Shown here: piece by piece, positions 8,601-17,805 of the stretch | Position numbering within the stretch: the stretch's first letter is position 1 | Layout: each line of letters begins with the position of its first letter | Assembly: GCF_000413935.1 (NCBI RefSeq) | Contig: NZ_KE340383.1 | Coordinates: 124,001-188,000 of the forward strand | From: Acinetobacter colistiniresistens | GTDB lineage: Bacteria; Pseudomonadota; Gammaproteobacteria; Pseudomonadales; Moraxellaceae | Direction: 5' to 3' | Length of the DNA: 64,000 nt | Translations under genes and position numbers: made by a program | Notes under the pieces: generated by a model | The model's input: the letters and a program-made list of their open reading frames with translations, nothing else | Told to the model about the DNA's origin: nothing | Databases searched by the model: none

Positions 8601-9358
8601 CCATCCAACTGAAAATAGTCTGCGAATTGCTCCAGTTCAATCTGTTGCGCTTGCTGCTGCCATTGTTGAGACTGAGCCAGCTCAATTTCAGGCATGGCCG
8701 GCAATTTAAACTGAGCCGAACTAAAGTTCAGCGAACTTTCCACCATCGAGACAAAATGATCGACACTTTTCAGTCCCCCCACCAGATACAATGTATCAAT
8801 CACGGCTTGTGGCTGTGACTGGATCCATTCACGTAACACATCATGAATCAGTTGGCGGGTATAGCTTTTGGCATCATCCGTGATTTGCGCCGCTTCAATT
8901 TTTCCGCTTTCGAAAGCAAATTCCCTTAATAGTTTCTGGCTAAAACTGTCTAGAGTCCCAACAAATAACTCATCTAACTGATCAATCACCAGTTTTAAAC
9001 GTTCACAGGCATACGCAATACGAGGCGCAAAGCTGTGTAAAATCTGTTGTTTGAGTGGATCGGCTTCTTGCTCCGCAAGCGTATGAATATCTGTTTCCAA
9101 GACGGTGCGTAATGGTTCCAGAAACTGCTGAACCTCAACCAGACGTAAACGAATACGGCTTTTTAACTCGGCCGCAGCAGCACGGGTAAAGGTGGTTGCT
9201 ATCACCTGATTGGGTAAATACTTTTCTAGAAAAATCCGTACCATCAAACTGGACAAGGTGTAGGTTTTGCCTGTCCCTGCTGAGGCTTCAATCAGATGTA
9301 AACCTTCAAATTGAATATCACGAATCGGCTGGTAAGACACTGGATGTGATGCGTTCAT
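5645..9358 (-). CDS. recB: Exodeoxyribonuclease V beta subunit RecB
   Basis: 3'->5' SF1A helicase plus nuclease of RecBCD. 1237 aa, slightly longer than E. coli RecB (1180). Walker A ASAGTGKT is at 25-32; helicase motifs LVDEFQDTN, GDRKQAIYGFRG and TIHQSKGLEYKIV follow, with VALTRASHRVYA as motif VI. The C-terminal nuclease domain has the diagnostic DYKSNYLG, with Asp1134 and Lys1136 matching catalytic Asp1080/Lys1082 of E. coli. The start is three bases after the recC stop, so the two are translationally close. No ptrA-like protease gene sits between recC and recB, unlike in enterobacteria. Confidence 0.96.
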   Translation of the reverse strand: MNASHPVSYQPIRDIQFEGLHLIEASAGTGKTYTLSSLMVRIFLEKYLPNQVIATTFTRAAAAELKSRIRLRLVEVQQFLEPLRTVLETDIHTLAEQEADPLKQQILHSFAPRIAYACERLKLVIDQLDELFVGTLDSFSQKLLREFAFESGKIEAAQITDDAKSYTRQLIHDVLREWIQSQPQAVIDTLYLVGGLKSVDHFVSMVESSLNFSSAQFKLPAMPEIELAQSQQWQQQAQQIELEQFADYFQLDGAYYAFINGTSFRNNAFNRLFCESIPLLLNALAEQENSQVFDAYFADAREAVFKFLDKFEQQKIFKKCPVDVSEGFYQHPMLLQLSALFQELQNTQQQFEQLQVYLKAYLCTEVKKRLPQVLQQKGETTFAQQIKTLSEALKGEQGQRFAVFVQARYPLILVDEFQDTNQDQDDMLASIWRHPQRYQKGCMIMVGDRKQAIYGFRGGDMLTFLNAHQDIMAKQGREYKLIHNHRSVKELVEVVDILFQRQVDFGEQVRYDPIQAGSRPHPALIENDQVNPAPLRWLQLQEGSEQATQVAWKIQTLLNQAALQQLYLDGERHQAICEDDIAVLSRSHRQLDEVQYMLERLGIRVNRPSKRSVFDSAIAQDVAALFTAILNPYDEAKLKRALLSRLFGFDLSHLLALEQSPEGLSRYIQQFDDIREMWLSQGFLTAWQRCLNQFGIWQQLVATQSKDNERAVVNLRHLTDLLSQHSEHVQGIQNLYHWYLKQLHAPSDREWELEHKLSSEAGVQLMTIHQSKGLEYKIVFLLGANKAFSEMQKSLNFSTTDVQNPETGQIRTQRVVAVADKNFLQPIEIDQHQQRALAEQNRLWYVALTRASHRVYAVFEPEKGEKNKLSGLAFWKNQGESFHHAYSADELPVLERPQAQHLQQRQQQLQLSALELPEQRFYARAKTSFSYLAQHLKHKANRVDRLANINPDFEQAEDELNLIAIETASETQPIAWIKQHFPKGTLAGNFLHEIFEQIDFQRSETWIEEIRRRFKNTYQSLWLELLEQYQQQFPEQQNAEQQLYQWIAEWLGEVLITPLDQGFQLKQLTSGQYLSECPFYLALSDRVLAMQRVQQLFEEYGIEMPELLEAKSARYLNGSIDLVYFGGQRYHIADYKSNYLGTAQSDYQQAQIAESMSLSSYWLQAALYLVALHRYLGVKLQDYDMQQHLGGASYLYLRGMNGQPQQGCLYWKPADEFILRLDAILGYFSEDKAGKMV

Positions 9359-9361
9359 GTC

Positions 9362-12300
9362 TTATTCCACCCGTAAAAATTCAAAAATAGGTTGGTACAG
9401 TGCGTACGCATAATGATCGCAGGCATAGTGTAATAATGCTGCGGCATCTTGCTCTTGCAAAATAAACTGCCAATCCCGATGCAACTTACACGCTTCATTC
9501 TGGGTCATATCAAAGCCAGAAAAATCACCCGTGTCATTCCAGTCCTTCAAGATTTGTGTTTGACTCTCTTCAACTAGTATTTGCTTGGAATCCAATTCCA
9601 CCCATTCATGCTGTTTCGCTTTTTCCAGAGGCTTTAATAACAAAGCCGCTGGTAAGACTACAGGTTGCTGTTGGGCATCTTGCCAAAGCTGCAACCATGC
9701 CCGTAAATAAGTCTGTGCCTGCGCAGAACTTAGCCCTTCACAAATCACAGTATGATCACTAAACACCACAATACGGCGTTTTTCAGTTGCTGTCTCACTG
9801 TTCAATACAGCCAGCCACAATAAATATTCCAGCCAGACTTTGGCGAGACGCTTGGCGCGCGCGCTTGATGCATCCAGACTGACCCAGTCCTGAGCCAATT
9901 GTTTAGGCGTCACGCAAGCAATCTGTAACTGTTTCGACACTCGCCAAACCCGTTGCGTAGTTGCTGTCGGTGCAGCGGCGTATTGCTGTAAGCGCTCCAT
10001 TAATCGTTGCTGTTCGAGATGGCTCTGTTGCCATGCACTATGTTGCACCTTGCCCACAGGCAACTGATCTTGCAAGACGCTTGGTGATATCTGTTCATCC
10101 TGTTGCTGTAAAAAGTGGCGAATGGCGTATTTACCTAATCCATCGAGTAATAAAGGCTCACTTTGATCCACCAACTCCGTGGCACTCAGATTTTCCACAC
10201 CCAGTGTTTTTAAATACAACCGTGCGGGGAATGTCACATCCTGAATCCATTGCTGACTTTCCAGAATGGTCATTTCATCCTGCTCAATAGGATAAGCCCG
10301 ATCCACCCATGTCTGTCGCTCCCCTTTGGGCTGCTGAATCTGCGATGCCACATGGAACCAGTGATTTTGGTAACGAATCAACTTGGATTCCGCCACGAAC
10401 CCGAGTGGATCAAATGGCTGCAACGGATGTAAATGATAAAGTGGGTACAGCTGTGCTGGCGCGATCTTCTGCATTTCTACATGATCAGCATGTTGTATTT
10501 CTGCTGAAGTCCCCACAATAAGTGCCAAATGATCACGAAAGTTTTGCAGCACGCTCGATGGTTCTCTCACTTCTCCATCATTGATATCAAAACCATTATA
10601 GAACAGCCAGAGTTGTTCTTGTGCCAGCAGCACGGCATCTAGAAATGCACCTTGATCATCTTCCAGACGTGAACGATCCCCTAATTGTTGACGTAATGCA
10701 TCCATCAAATCAAAGGGAATATGACTGTCACGATTTGGAAATTTACCTGTATCCAGATTCAACAAGACAATTAAACGATAAGGTAAGGGGCGAATCTGAC
10801 CAATCTGGCTAAAGGTAATTTGCCCGGTCGGCTCAACCTGTGCGGACTGGCTTTCCAAGGTGCGTTGAATTTCTTCAATAACATAGGGCAAAGGCAACGA
10901 AATCTGGCGTAGCTGGGTTTCCTCATCTTCGTAATAACTGGCCAAGGTCAGCATCCGTTCTTGTTTCTGGATGATTTCCCGAACCGTTTTTAATGCCACA
11001 ATCTCGGCTTGTTCAAACTCTTGAACATCCGCCTTAATCCTTGTTAACCATGCTTCTACAGGTAAACCCTGCCCTTGCTCATGGGCCACCAGCCAATGCC
11101 GCCGAGCCGATAAATCCTGATAGATCTGAATCAAGATGCCAATCAGCTCAAAATCACTCGGCTGTACCAAGGCATAGCTTAAGGTCTGCTGCACCATCAC
11201 ATGTGCAGGCACGGCGATTCCCAAGGCCAAGCGATCCAAGGCAAATTTAAAGCTATAACGATAGTCTTGATCGTCAGCACTCAAACCTTGTTTGAGATGT
11301 TGCTCGTCCAGACCACGCTTAAAACCAGCCTCATTCAGTAAACTCAGAATCCGCTGTGCCTGACTATAGTCCAGTCCGTAACGCTGTTGCGTTGCAGAAA
11401 GATTGAGCCAGTCGGCAAAGTCATCCTGAGTAAAGCGAGCTTGTGTCAATTGCATACGTCCCAAAACGGAACGCCAAGCATTTAACGTATCCAACTGTGC
11501 CACGCCTGCAATTTTCACGGGCAAAAACACCTCATGATCATTGGCAACGGCAGGAAAAACGCTGCGAATCAGCGGTTCCAATTCCGCCAGATTTGGCGTC
11601 AGAATCAAAATATCACTAGGTCGGCGTGGTGTGGTGTCTGATTGGGAAAGCCAATGTAGCAATTGTTCTTTTAACACTTCCAGCTGACGCAAACTGGAAT
11701 GACAGACATGAATCTGGATCGAGACATCGTCTGCAGCCAAGGCATATTCTGCCGCAACCGGTTCCGCAAGATAGAAAATATCCGACTGGATTTTGCCCAG
11801 CAAGGTCTCAGGAAAGTAGTCCTCAAAAGCATCGACCCATTTTCCTTCTTCGCCTGTTGCAAGCTGTGACAACAATGAGAAGTTATCACGTGCCTGTTTA
11901 CCCAAACGGGTCAATAAAGGATGTCGAGATTCACGATTTAAAGCATTAAAGCCTAAACTAAAACCTTCAAAGAATGCGGCAATTTCTGCATCGGTTGCCT
12001 TGGGATTTTTAGCAATAAAACGCTCTTTTACCCCTAAGTCATATCGTTGCTTCCACAAGGGATCGACGCTGTCGGCCCAGTATTCTTGTGAAGGGTTATA
12101 GTGCAAAATCACCACATCGAGATATTGCCCCAAGCGCCGTAAAAACTGCAACTGGCTCGGTGGTAAATCCAATAAGGTGAAGACAATCACTTGATTGGGA
12201 AGTTGTGCCAATGCCTGTAATCGGGTCTGGTCGTTGTCTAACAGATGCCAGAAATCCGCATCAATCCCTTGTATTTCAACAAAATCATCATGAAAATAGT

Positions 12301-12985
12301 TTTGCCATAACCAGCGCTGCCAGGCTTCCAACTGTTCAGTTTGTTGCAACGTAAATGCCGAGGTTTGCTGGTCGGTCTGAGAGATTAAATTTTCGATATC
12401 GAGTGCTTTGTTTTGTCCCCATGCCGATAACCAGTTGCCTGCACACTGACATTGGCCTTGGCATGCCTTTTGACAGTGCCCCCGATAAACCATGTAATGA
12501 TTAAACAGCTGTGAAACCTGCTCGGCGACCCAGTACAACATACTTTGCTTTTTGAGTTGTTTTTCTGTGCCTTGCTGTAATTGATCGGCACTGGCATAAA
12601 TCCGCTGCACAATTGAATACAACGGATGATCGACTGGCAGGTTGATCTGATCTGCTCGAATAAAAGGCTGTAGGGCTTGATGGATACGCCATTTCAAAAT
12701 CAAGCGTGGAATATTGGCTTTGCGGACTTGTTCTTTATTTTCGAGGACTTGCTGATAGGCATACCATTGAAAACCACGGATGCGCTGGTGAAATTGATAG
12801 TTGGCAGTCATGCCCTGCTGTTCAGCAATTTTTTGGGTCAGCCATTGTTCTTGTGCCGGACTCGGCACAATAAAATGCTGGGTTTTAAACACCTGAAAGG
12901 GTGAGGGACTGGGCTGGGTAATTGATGCCATCACACCTTGTACGAGCACATCAAGGCGTTGACTTTGAATAACATGAATACCCAT
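9362..12985 (-). CDS. recC: Exodeoxyribonuclease V gamma subunit RecC
   Basis: Scaffold and Chi-recognition subunit of RecBCD, built as a helicase-like fold without functional ATPase motifs. 1207 aa, somewhat longer than E. coli RecC. The opening HVIQSQRLDVL and the segment QHFIVPSPAQEQWLTQ correspond to the N-terminal RecC signature; the mid-protein PLPYRLIVLLNLDTGKFPN is also typical. It is the first gene of the leftward recCBD operon. ATG 12985 has GAGG about 12 bases upstream, a rather long spacing. Confidence 0.94.
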   Translation of the reverse strand: MGIHVIQSQRLDVLVQGVMASITQPSPSPFQVFKTQHFIVPSPAQEQWLTQKIAEQQGMTANYQFHQRIRGFQWYAYQQVLENKEQVRKANIPRLILKWRIHQALQPFIRADQINLPVDHPLYSIVQRIYASADQLQQGTEKQLKKQSMLYWVAEQVSQLFNHYMVYRGHCQKACQGQCQCAGNWLSAWGQNKALDIENLISQTDQQTSAFTLQQTEQLEAWQRWLWQNYFHDDFVEIQGIDADFWHLLDNDQTRLQALAQLPNQVIVFTLLDLPPSQLQFLRRLGQYLDVVILHYNPSQEYWADSVDPLWKQRYDLGVKERFIAKNPKATDAEIAAFFEGFSLGFNALNRESRHPLLTRLGKQARDNFSLLSQLATGEEGKWVDAFEDYFPETLLGKIQSDIFYLAEPVAAEYALAADDVSIQIHVCHSSLRQLEVLKEQLLHWLSQSDTTPRRPSDILILTPNLAELEPLIRSVFPAVANDHEVFLPVKIAGVAQLDTLNAWRSVLGRMQLTQARFTQDDFADWLNLSATQQRYGLDYSQAQRILSLLNEAGFKRGLDEQHLKQGLSADDQDYRYSFKFALDRLALGIAVPAHVMVQQTLSYALVQPSDFELIGILIQIYQDLSARRHWLVAHEQGQGLPVEAWLTRIKADVQEFEQAEIVALKTVREIIQKQERMLTLASYYEDEETQLRQISLPLPYVIEEIQRTLESQSAQVEPTGQITFSQIGQIRPLPYRLIVLLNLDTGKFPNRDSHIPFDLMDALRQQLGDRSRLEDDQGAFLDAVLLAQEQLWLFYNGFDINDGEVREPSSVLQNFRDHLALIVGTSAEIQHADHVEMQKIAPAQLYPLYHLHPLQPFDPLGFVAESKLIRYQNHWFHVASQIQQPKGERQTWVDRAYPIEQDEMTILESQQWIQDVTFPARLYLKTLGVENLSATELVDQSEPLLLDGLGKYAIRHFLQQQDEQISPSVLQDQLPVGKVQHSAWQQSHLEQQRLMERLQQYAAAPTATTQRVWRVSKQLQIACVTPKQLAQDWVSLDASSARAKRLAKVWLEYLLWLAVLNSETATEKRRIVVFSDHTVICEGLSSAQAQTYLRAWLQLWQDAQQQPVVLPAALLLKPLEKAKQHEWVELDSKQILVEESQTQILKDWNDTGDFSGFDMTQNEACKLHRDWQFILQEQDAAALLHYACDHYAYALYQPIFEFLRVE

Positions 12986-13174
12986 GTATTAATATAACCT
13001 CATCAAAAAATGATCATTTTATCGTACGAAAACGTTCATAATGCTCACTATACAACATTCAACTTCATATCACGAAGTCACGTTAAATACACAATCGAAT
13101 AAAAAATTGTTTTGAAATTCACCATTCAATACGATTGAATGTACTATCAAGGGACAGAGCTTAGGTATAACTTT

Positions 13175-13681
13175 ATGAAAATCGATAAAATTCCTGATTC
13201 CATTGATCCAAATTTAAACTTGGATCAGATTCGAGAAGAATGTTTAGAACTGTCTAAAAAGCGCGCCTACTGGTCAGCGGGTGCTGCAATTGTACCGATT
13301 CCATTTTTTGATGTTGTGGTCGATTTAGGCATGCTGACCCAGATTATTCCCTATATTAATGCCCGCTTCGGTCTCGCGCCTGAACATATCAGTGTCTATG
13401 ATCCTGAAACCAAGAAAATCCATTGGGATGAACTGCGTAAACGTGGCTTTGAGTTCTCTGGCTTTGTGGTGGCACGTACTGCAATGAAGGCATCTTTTAA
13501 TGGCTTTTTCACTAAAATTGCCACCAAACAGGTGACCAAATTTATTCCTTTGGGTGGGCAACTGGTTGCGGCGAGTCTGGGCTATTTCATGATGCGCAAA
13601 ATTACTGAAGCCCATGTGCAAGATTGCTATAACCTTGCCAAACGGATTCAGCAAAAAAGTCGGAGCACCATTGTCGCTTAA
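13175..13681 (+). CDS. DUF697-like small membrane-associated protein
   Basis: 168 aa from ATG 13175. The segment SAGAAIVPIPFFDVVVDLGM followed by a second hydrophobic stretch near the C terminus (IPLGGQLVAASLGYFMM) resembles the DUF697/YcjF-type domain that often accompanies GTPases, but no GTPase is adjacent here. An upstream in-frame ATG at 13139 lacks a ribosome-binding site, whereas 13175 has TTAGG 10-11 bases before it. It is transcribed away from recC and closed by its own hairpin terminator. Function unknown. Confidence 0.7.
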   Translation: MKIDKIPDSIDPNLNLDQIREECLELSKKRAYWSAGAAIVPIPFFDVVVDLGMLTQIIPYINARFGLAPEHISVYDPETKKIHWDELRKRGFEFSGFVVARTAMKASFNGFFTKIATKQVTKFIPLGGQLVAASLGYFMMRKITEAHVQDCYNLAKRIQQKSRSTIVA

Positions 13682-13687
13682 ATCGTT

Positions 13688-13722
13688 AAGGTGTTTACAT
13701 GAAACACCTTTCCCTATTTTTT
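13688..13722 (+). terminator. Terminator after the DUF697-like gene
   Basis: AAGGTGTTT and AAACACCTT form a perfect 9-bp stem with an ACATG loop, immediately after the stop codon. The following TCCCTATTTTTT is interrupted, so strength is uncertain. Confidence 0.55.
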
Positions 13723-13936
13723 GACAGTCCTTGACATTCAAAGGCTTGGTCTCATCTTTGCGCGTGCATAAGTTCCTTGTCCATTTTTTCGGCCTAGCAG
13801 GATGCTTACAATCTATTAACAGATCCATAAAAAAACCACACAAATGCGTTAAGATTCACTTAATTTTTTAAGCTTTCATAAAGATTGTATTTTTATTCTC
13901 CACATCTTGATGATAAATAGATGATGGAGCGTCATT

Positions 13937-15229
13937 GTGCAAAATAGCCAATCCCCTTCTCGGGTCCGTTCAATTTTTAACGTGACCAGCGGGAACTTCC
14001 TTGAACAATACGACTTCTTCTTATTCGGTCTCTATGCACAGGCCATAGGTGAAACCTTTTTCCATTCAGACAGCAGCTACGCAGCACTGATGAAAACCTT
14101 TCTCGTGTTCGCAGTCAGCTTTCTGATGCGCCCGATCGGAGCTTTGGTGCTTGGCCCTTATGTGGATCGCATCGGGCGTCGCCGCGGTCTGATGGTGACT
14201 TTAAGCATCATGGCCTTCGGTTCAATAATCATTGCCTTCACCCCCAGTTATGCCAGTATTGGCTTTGCCGCAACCGTGCTGATTTTCGTTGGACGCCTTG
14301 CGCAAGGTTTTTCCGCGGGGGTCGAGCTTGGCGGCGTTTCAGTCTATTTAGCAGAAATAGCCGAACCGCATAACCGTGGCTTTATTACCAGTTGGCAATC
14401 TGCCAGTCAGCAAGTGGCGGTGATTTTTGCTGCAATCTTAGGTTATCTCGTCAGTGTGATTTTCACCAAAACTCAGGTTGATGCATGGGCATGGCGGATT
14501 CCATTCTTTGTGGGCTGTGCCATTATCCCCTTCATTTTCTGGTTGCGTAAATCTTTGGTTGAAACCGAAGCCTTCGCCTCCCGTAAAGAACATCCAACAA
14601 CACGACAGATTTTGACCACCTTAGCGGCAAACTGGAAAATTGTATTGGCGGGTGTGTGTATGGTTGCGACCACCACCACCATGTTTTATTTCATTACCGT
14701 CTACACTCCAACCTACGGCAAAGAGGTCTTGAATCTAACCCGTGCAGAAAGTTTGATTGCCACAATTATGGTGGGTGTGAGTAACTTTATCCTGTTACCA
14801 CTGGGCGGTCACCTCTCGGATAAATTTGGCCGAAAACCGCTTTTAATCACCACCACAGTCTTAATTTTTATCAGCGCCTATCCACTGCTGACTTGGCTGA
14901 CACATACCATTAGCTTGTCGCATATGCTGATGGTGTTGTTATGGTTCTCGCTACTTTATAGCTTCTATAATGGCGCACTGGTGGTTTCATTGGCAGAAAT
15001 GATGCCGAGCTCAGTGCGGATTGCTGGCTTCTCTGTTGCCTATAGCTTTGCCACTTCCATTTTTGGTGGACTCACCCCGATGATTGCAACCTATCTGGTG
15101 CAGACTTCAGGAAATAAAAGCATGCCAGCCTTTTGGCTCATGTTTGCAGCCATCACCAGTTTGGTTGCCACCCTCATTATTTTCCGTCAACAGCGCAGTA
15201 CCGCACCACAATTGGCAAATAACAACTAA
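13937..15229 (+). CDS. MFS (MHS family) citrate/tricarballylate-type proton symporter
   Basis: 430 aa with about twelve hydrophobic segments. The N-terminal signature VTSGNFLEQYDFFLFGLYA and the loop DRIGRRRGLMVTLSIM are very close to the CitA/TcuC citrate-proton symporters of enterobacteria as I recall them, and GRLAQGFSAGVELGGVSVYL is also shared. It most likely imports citrate or a related tricarboxylate at the inner membrane. The start is GTG 13937 with GGAG 8 bases upstream. It stands alone; no tricarballylate catabolic gene adjoins it, so the exact substrate is open. It is convergent with pap. Confidence 0.85.
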   Translation: MQNSQSPSRVRSIFNVTSGNFLEQYDFFLFGLYAQAIGETFFHSDSSYAALMKTFLVFAVSFLMRPIGALVLGPYVDRIGRRRGLMVTLSIMAFGSIIIAFTPSYASIGFAATVLIFVGRLAQGFSAGVELGGVSVYLAEIAEPHNRGFITSWQSASQQVAVIFAAILGYLVSVIFTKTQVDAWAWRIPFFVGCAIIPFIFWLRKSLVETEAFASRKEHPTTRQILTTLAANWKIVLAGVCMVATTTTMFYFITVYTPTYGKEVLNLTRAESLIATIMVGVSNFILLPLGGHLSDKFGRKPLLITTTVLIFISAYPLLTWLTHTISLSHMLMVLLWFSLLYSFYNGALVVSLAEMMPSSVRIAGFSVAYSFATSIFGGLTPMIATYLVQTSGNKSMPAFWLMFAAITSLVATLIIFRQQRSTAPQLANNN

Positions 15230-15245
15230 GATCTGGGACGAGAGC

Positions 15246-15271
15246 TTGAAGGCGGATCAATCCACCTTCAA
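15246..15271. terminator. Inverted repeat between convergent MFS and pap genes
   Basis: TTGAAGG-c-GGAT and ATCC-a-CCTTCAA form an 11-bp stem with one mismatch and a 2-base centre. It overlaps the last codons of pap and lies 17 bases after the MFS stop. Plus-strand read-out gives TTGTTTC, a weak U tract. It may stop the MFS transcript. Confidence 0.35.
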
Positions 15272-16696
15272 TTGTTTCAAGATGGCCTTTAATACTTCAA
15301 TCCGAGCTGAATACTTATCATCGGTCGCAATCACATACCAAGGTGCATAATCCGTATCGGTCCGTTTAAACATATCAGACGCAGCTTTCAGATAATCATC
15401 CCACTTATCACGATTACGCCAGTCTTCTTCCGTAATTTTGAAGCGCTTATGTGGCGTTTGTTCACGTGCTTTAAAACGCAATGCCTGTTCGTCTTTACTA
15501 ATCGCGAGCCAAATTTTGACCAGCACAGTTTGGCTATCCACTAAATTTTCTTCAAAACGGTTAATTTCACTATAGGCGCGTTGCCATTCTACAGTAGAGG
15601 CAAAGCCCTCAATCCGTTCAACCAATACGCGTCCATACCAAGTGCGGTCAAAAATGGTGATCTTGCCACTGTCAGTCAATTTGCTCCAGAAACGCCATAA
15701 ATAAGGACGCCGCAATTCATAGCGCTCAGGTGCTGCAATGGTGTGAATTTCGTATTCTCTGGGATCAAGCTTTTTCACGATCCGTTTAATCGCGCCACCT
15801 TTTCCGGCCGCATCCATGCCTTCAAAAGCAATCACCACCTTGCGCTCATCATAACGCAGCGTGTCTGCAACTTTCTTGGTCAGCTGACGCAACTCATCTT
15901 TATAATCCTCTTTTTCTAAACTGGCTTGCGCAGGTTCAAGCAATGCTTTGGGAATCGCAGCCTGCTGCCATTTTTGAGTCACTTTGGTTTGATGTTCAGG
16001 CAATTCTTGCAAGGTTTGCAGCAAATATTGAGCAAAAGATTGATCACGCAGCTTTCCATCTTCGCCATCAATAATAAACCAGTCATCGGTAAAGCGTTGG
16101 CTTAAGCCTTGCAAGGTGTCGTATTGTTTTTTATTACGCCAATCCAAGCCATGGAGTTTATGCCAACGTTGTTCCGAAGCATCAATTTCATCCAAACGCT
16201 TTTGCAGAGACTTCCACGACAAATCAAACCAAACCTTGACAATCTGGACATGATTGTTTTGCAGATCATGCTCAAAAGCCCGCATCTGCTCCACATAAGC
16301 ATCAAACAAGTTCTCATCCAATGGTTTGGAGACATGCATCGCTGTCGTGAGTAGGTCGCTATACCAATTACCAAACATCACCACGATTTGCCCTTCTGCA
16401 GGGATAAAACGGCTATAAGATTGCCAAAAGGTTTGATTGTTAGATAACAACTGCGGTGCATCCGCTTTCACTCTTAAATAGCGTGGATCAAGCCATTCAC
16501 GTAATTGCTTGACTGCTTCGCCTTTGCCCGCCAGTTCAATCCCACTGACCAAGACCAAAACACTTTTGGCATTTTTTTTATCGCGACTTTGTTTGAGTGC
16601 ATATTGGGCTTCAATGAGTTCTAAAGACAGTTCATCCTCATCACGTAATTCAAATGTCGGTTGTTGTATACTCATGTTCTGCTCTAAATGATTCAT
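15257..16696 (-). CDS. pap: Polyphosphate:AMP phosphotransferase (tandem PPK2 domains)
   Basis: Transfers phosphate from polyphosphate to AMP, giving ADP. 479 aa, matching the A. johnsonii enzyme (about 475 aa). Two PPK2 domains are visible: the first with Walker A GIELAGKGE (52-60), the second with GMDAAGKGG (293-301), FDRTWYGRVLVER and the lid-region arginines in HKRFKITEEDWRNRDKW. In two-domain PPK2 proteins the C-terminal domain is reported to carry the activity; here it also has the better conserved motifs. The start may be ATG 16696 or ATG 16675 (MSIQQPTFE), the latter with a weak GAG at good spacing. It is a monocistronic leftward gene. Confidence 0.92.
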   Translation of the reverse strand: MNHLEQNMSIQQPTFELRDEDELSLELIEAQYALKQSRDKKNAKSVLVLVSGIELAGKGEAVKQLREWLDPRYLRVKADAPQLLSNNQTFWQSYSRFIPAEGQIVVMFGNWYSDLLTTAMHVSKPLDENLFDAYVEQMRAFEHDLQNNHVQIVKVWFDLSWKSLQKRLDEIDASEQRWHKLHGLDWRNKKQYDTLQGLSQRFTDDWFIIDGEDGKLRDQSFAQYLLQTLQELPEHQTKVTQKWQQAAIPKALLEPAQASLEKEDYKDELRQLTKKVADTLRYDERKVVIAFEGMDAAGKGGAIKRIVKKLDPREYEIHTIAAPERYELRRPYLWRFWSKLTDSGKITIFDRTWYGRVLVERIEGFASTVEWQRAYSEINRFEENLVDSQTVLVKIWLAISKDEQALRFKAREQTPHKRFKITEEDWRNRDKWDDYLKAASDMFKRTDTDYAPWYVIATDDKYSARIEVLKAILKQLKVD

Positions 16697-16886
16697 TCTT
16701 AATATTTAAAATCAGTATAGTCAAAACTGCTGCCGATCAAAGGCCAACCCGTGTACAATTTATGTAGAGGGTCATCACACGATCGCCATAGTGACCAATG
16801 ATTAAACATTTAGAGTTTATGCTGTCATGGTTCTCCGTTATGATGCAGCCTATGATTTTATGGTTTTATTTTCTTTGAGTTCGAAC

Positions 16887-17594
16887 ATGTCAAAACTCGC
16901 TGCATTTGATAATCTTTTATTACAATATCAAACACTGAATTACCACCAGAATCCAGCGATTGCCCAGAGATTGCATGAAGTCCAAGCATGGATGAAAGCA
17001 CGGATTGCACAGACACATGCAGCGTTTTTTGCTGAACCCAAGAACCAGCTGATGTCGGTGTATTTCTTAAACCGCTTATACGGCGGTCCAGATTTTGATG
17101 CCATGGCGCAACAAATCGAACGTCTGCTCAAATATGCACATAAAGCGGAGAGTCTTCTACCTGAAAATGCCATTAAGACAGGCACCAAGTCAGTCAGTTT
17201 GGCTGTTCTGGCAACGCAACTGGACGAGCAAGTGGCGATACAACTGTTAGAAGACTACCCACTTGAGACCCCATTAACAGATGAAATCATGCGTCAAACC
17301 CTGATCAAGCTGGATCAAGGCGAGGCTCGATATGAGCAACTTCAACTGCTGGATGAGTTAGGTCTGACCCTTGATAAATATATGCGTTCCACCATGATGT
17401 ATGCCGCATTTAAAATGTGTAAAGGTATCGCACATAAATATCAATTCGAACAAATGTATGAGTTTATTCAGGAAGGCTTTGCTGCCATGAAACCGATGAA
17501 ATCGGCAGCGACCTTTATCAGTACTTTCACCGAAAAAGAACGTGAAATTATTGAAAAGGTGCATAGTGGACATCCTTATCCATTTCGGGACTAA
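16887..17594 (+). CDS. FFLEELY-motif family protein, function unknown
   Basis: 235 aa from ATG 16887. The segment VYFLNRLYGGPDFDAMAQQ matches the name-giving region of the FFLEELY family, found in gammaproteobacteria and without known biochemical role. The protein is largely helical, with no signal peptide or membrane segment. Upstream in-frame starts (16827, 16860) lack a ribosome-binding site. It is divergent from pap and separated from ubiE by 210 bases. Confidence 0.7.
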   Translation: MSKLAAFDNLLLQYQTLNYHQNPAIAQRLHEVQAWMKARIAQTHAAFFAEPKNQLMSVYFLNRLYGGPDFDAMAQQIERLLKYAHKAESLLPENAIKTGTKSVSLAVLATQLDEQVAIQLLEDYPLETPLTDEIMRQTLIKLDQGEARYEQLQLLDELGLTLDKYMRSTMMYAAFKMCKGIAHKYQFEQMYEFIQEGFAAMKPMKSAATFISTFTEKEREIIEKVHSGHPYPFRD

Positions 17595-17608
17595 AGCTGA
17601 TCTGGGCA

Positions 17609-17639
17609 TGCTTCAGCAATGGGATTCATGGCTGAAGCA
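17609..17639. repeat. Inverted repeat upstream of ubiE
   Basis: TGCTTCAGC and GCTGAAGCA (9-bp perfect arms) are separated by 13 bases, 14 bases after the FFLEELY stop codon. It is not followed by a T run on the plus strand, so it is either a weak terminator or a binding site. Confidence 0.35.
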
Positions 17640-17805
17640 GAAAAATGAGACTTTTCAAATCTTAAGAAAAATTAAAACCCTTTTGAGAAAGTGACTTTCT
17701 GTATATTATTCATATCAATTACACGTGAAAGCCTGTAAAAAGATACAAAATCTGTCATCATGCTTGCTGATTCGTGCCGCTAGAGCGAAAGTTTAGGAGA
17801 AAACA

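Noticed and set aside
13325..13843. 172-codon minus-strand frame
   Set aside because: Shadow of the DUF697-like gene on the opposite strand; no ribosome-binding site and no plausible protein features.
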